From Gentiana macrophylla (taxonomy: Eukaryota > Streptophyta > Magnoliopsida > Gentianales > Gentianaceae), in NCBI GenBank assembly GCA_026214975.1, contig CM047805.1:195887042-195951041 (forward strand): a stretch of 64,000 nucleotides of DNA. Direction: 5' to 3'. Below, piece after piece: positions 62,926 through 64,000 of the stretch (positions within the stretch are counted from its first letter, which is position 1; every line of letters begins with the position of its first letter). A program made the translations under genes and the position numbers. The notes beneath the pieces were generated by a model. That model was not told the DNA's origin. It saw only the letters and a program-made list of their open reading frames with translations, and did not search any database.

Positions 62926-64000
62926 CGATAAAATCTACATAAATTAATATAGTTTGGACCGGAAGATTTTATTAATTTAGAGAAGTATTAATTTATCGAT
63001 AAATTAATAATTATTAATTTATAGAGAGTTTTGAAATCAAACAAAATTAAATTTTAATTATATAAATTTAAATTGAATGAACTATACTAATTTAGGTATT
63101 ATACTTAATTGATGTATATTAGTTACAAATTCAGCATCTTTTTGTACATACAAGATTCAATTTGTACATATATTAATTTGATTCATTGTATTTTTACAAC
63201 AAAATATTCGATTAATATAATAGTGATAGCATACTACCCCGTTTATATAAACAAGATTAAAAAAACAACAATAATACCAAACAATGACCTTCATCTAAAA
63301 GGTGTCGCGAAATCAACAATGATCGATGAAATAAGAAAATCATTATGTGAAGTACAAAAGAGATAATTACTCATGCACCTTGAAAGATCTCAATTGTGGC
63401 TGAGGATAAGTTTCATCTAAAAGTTAGTCAGGTACAATATCAAATACACTGAGCAAGTGTCGGACTATCTTTCAATTTAACTTAAAAAAAGGAAAGGATA
63501 TTAAGCGGCATAAACCAGCAAAATTTCAAGATTTGGAGAAGGTTATTTATGAGTGGTTTCTCCAATTACCAAGCCCGTGTTAATATGGACGGAGAGGTAA
63601 TTTTGGAGAAGGCAGAGACACCATGAAACTTTTATACCTCAACAAGATCGAGCACGCCTTTTCTCAAGGTTGGCTTGAGAAATTCAAGCTAAGACATGGT
63701 ACTAAGTCATTCCGTTGCTTCGGCGAGAGTGGTTCCGTTGACATACAGGATATGGAGAAGAAATTGGAGTCCATAAGGGAAAAAATAAACCAGTTCCCTA
63801 TGAAAGATGTTTTCAAGATGGGCGAGACTCAGGTTTGTTTTACTGAGTTACAAGTGATCATTCTCTTGCTTACGAAGCAACTTGAAGGAAGAAAACATGA
63901 CAAAGAAAGGCTCACGGTTGTTATCACATTTGCAATGAGGATGGCTCACAAAAAAATCCCTTTATGGATTATTGGTAAGTATGCAAAGCCACGTTGCTTC
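62926..64000 (+). mobile_element. Plant pogo-like (Tc1/mariner superfamily) transposon, right end outside window
   Basis: The left end follows TA at 62924-62925. It reads like the known plant pogo-like terminus (AAAATCTACATAAATTAATA, later TTGGACC and repeated TTAATTTATAGAG/TATTAATTTATCGATAAATT palindromes at 62960-63020). A CENP-B/DDE transposase relic follows to the window end. It is inserted in the E3 LTR. Confidence 0.8.
63470..64000 (+). pseudogene. CENP-B-type DDE transposase of the pogo-like element
   Basis: A DNA-binding piece (KRHKPAKFQDLEKVIYEWFL, about 63505-63575) matches the CENP-B helix-turn-helix. After a stop and frame change near 63580-63640 the frame gives FSQGWLEKFKLRHGTKSFRC, FGESGSV, INQFPMKDVFKMGETQVCFT, RKHDKERLTVV and IPLWIIGKYAKPRCF. 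This is the start of the DDE domain. The first catalytic Asp, expected in the MDET motif, is Gly (MGET, codon GGC at 63821-63823). With the frame damage this points to an inactive transposase. The remaining acidic residues lie beyond the window. Confidence 0.85.

Overview
The window looks like a gene-poor, repeat-rich piece of an angiosperm nuclear genome, most likely a eudicot. The signs are plant-type Ty3/gypsy (Athila/Tat-like) and Ty1/copia elements, CACTA, hAT and plant pogo-like DNA transposons, a RabA-type GTPase exon and an LRR receptor-kinase remnant. The species cannot be named from the sequence. I see no intact host gene. Nearly everything is nested, decayed retrotransposons, so most coding calls are pseudogenes.

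Layout. (1) 1-11537: E1, a minus-strand Athila-like element. Its 3' LTR runs off the left edge, gag-pol is frame-broken, and a 2.4 kb 5' LTR lies at right. It sits inside a copia gag. (2) 11538-18479: a pile of copia and gypsy fragments. It includes a 1.7 kb copia LTR facing an inverted truncated copy, a tRNA-related SINE-like tandem repeat, a 229 bp LTR inside a copia integrase, and an LTR of family C. (3) 18480-22167: gag of a plus-strand Athila-like element (Y), interrupted by a short LTR element without pol (Z). (4) 22168-40508: E2, the main plus-strand element, with two LTRs, PBS, gag, protease, RT, RNase H, integrase and a third accessory gene. It is preceded by a truncated second copy of its own 3' region. 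A 762 bp hAT remnant sits in its 5' LTR. (5) 40509-45960: the protease of Y, a LINE ORF1 (DUF4283) remnant, an LTR-like block and AT-rich spacer. (6) 45971-46297: a chimeric gene fragment joining a sugar-phosphate/nucleotide-sugar translocator N-terminus to a Rab11/RabA switch-II exon. (7) 47.5-50.8 kb: a minisatellite and a CACTA MITE with a nested hAT-like MITE. (8) 50791-55590: a whole but degenerate minus-strand copia element with matching 5 bp target duplications, beside an LRR-kinase fragment. (9) 57111-62925: a copia 3' end and E3, a deleted Athila-like derivative lacking recognisable pol, with a retroposed insertion in its LTR. (10) 62926-64000: a plant pogo-like (CENP-B/DDE) transposon that runs off the right edge.

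How the parts work together. E2 carries standard retrotransposition functions (capsid, protease, reverse transcriptase/RNase H, integrase), all broken by indels or stops. The most unusual feature is its third gene. That gene is preceded by a private array of AAACGCGCGTTT-type palindromes and a TATA-like box closely resembling the LTR promoter, then by a probable leader with a 267 nt intron. This looks like an internal promoter made from a duplicated piece of U3. A second point concerns sequence quality or epigenetics: in several heterochromatic stretches, differences between copies concentrate at CAG/CTG and CGCG sites. That pattern suggests basecalling error at methylated sites, so many of the small frameshifts reported here may not be real.
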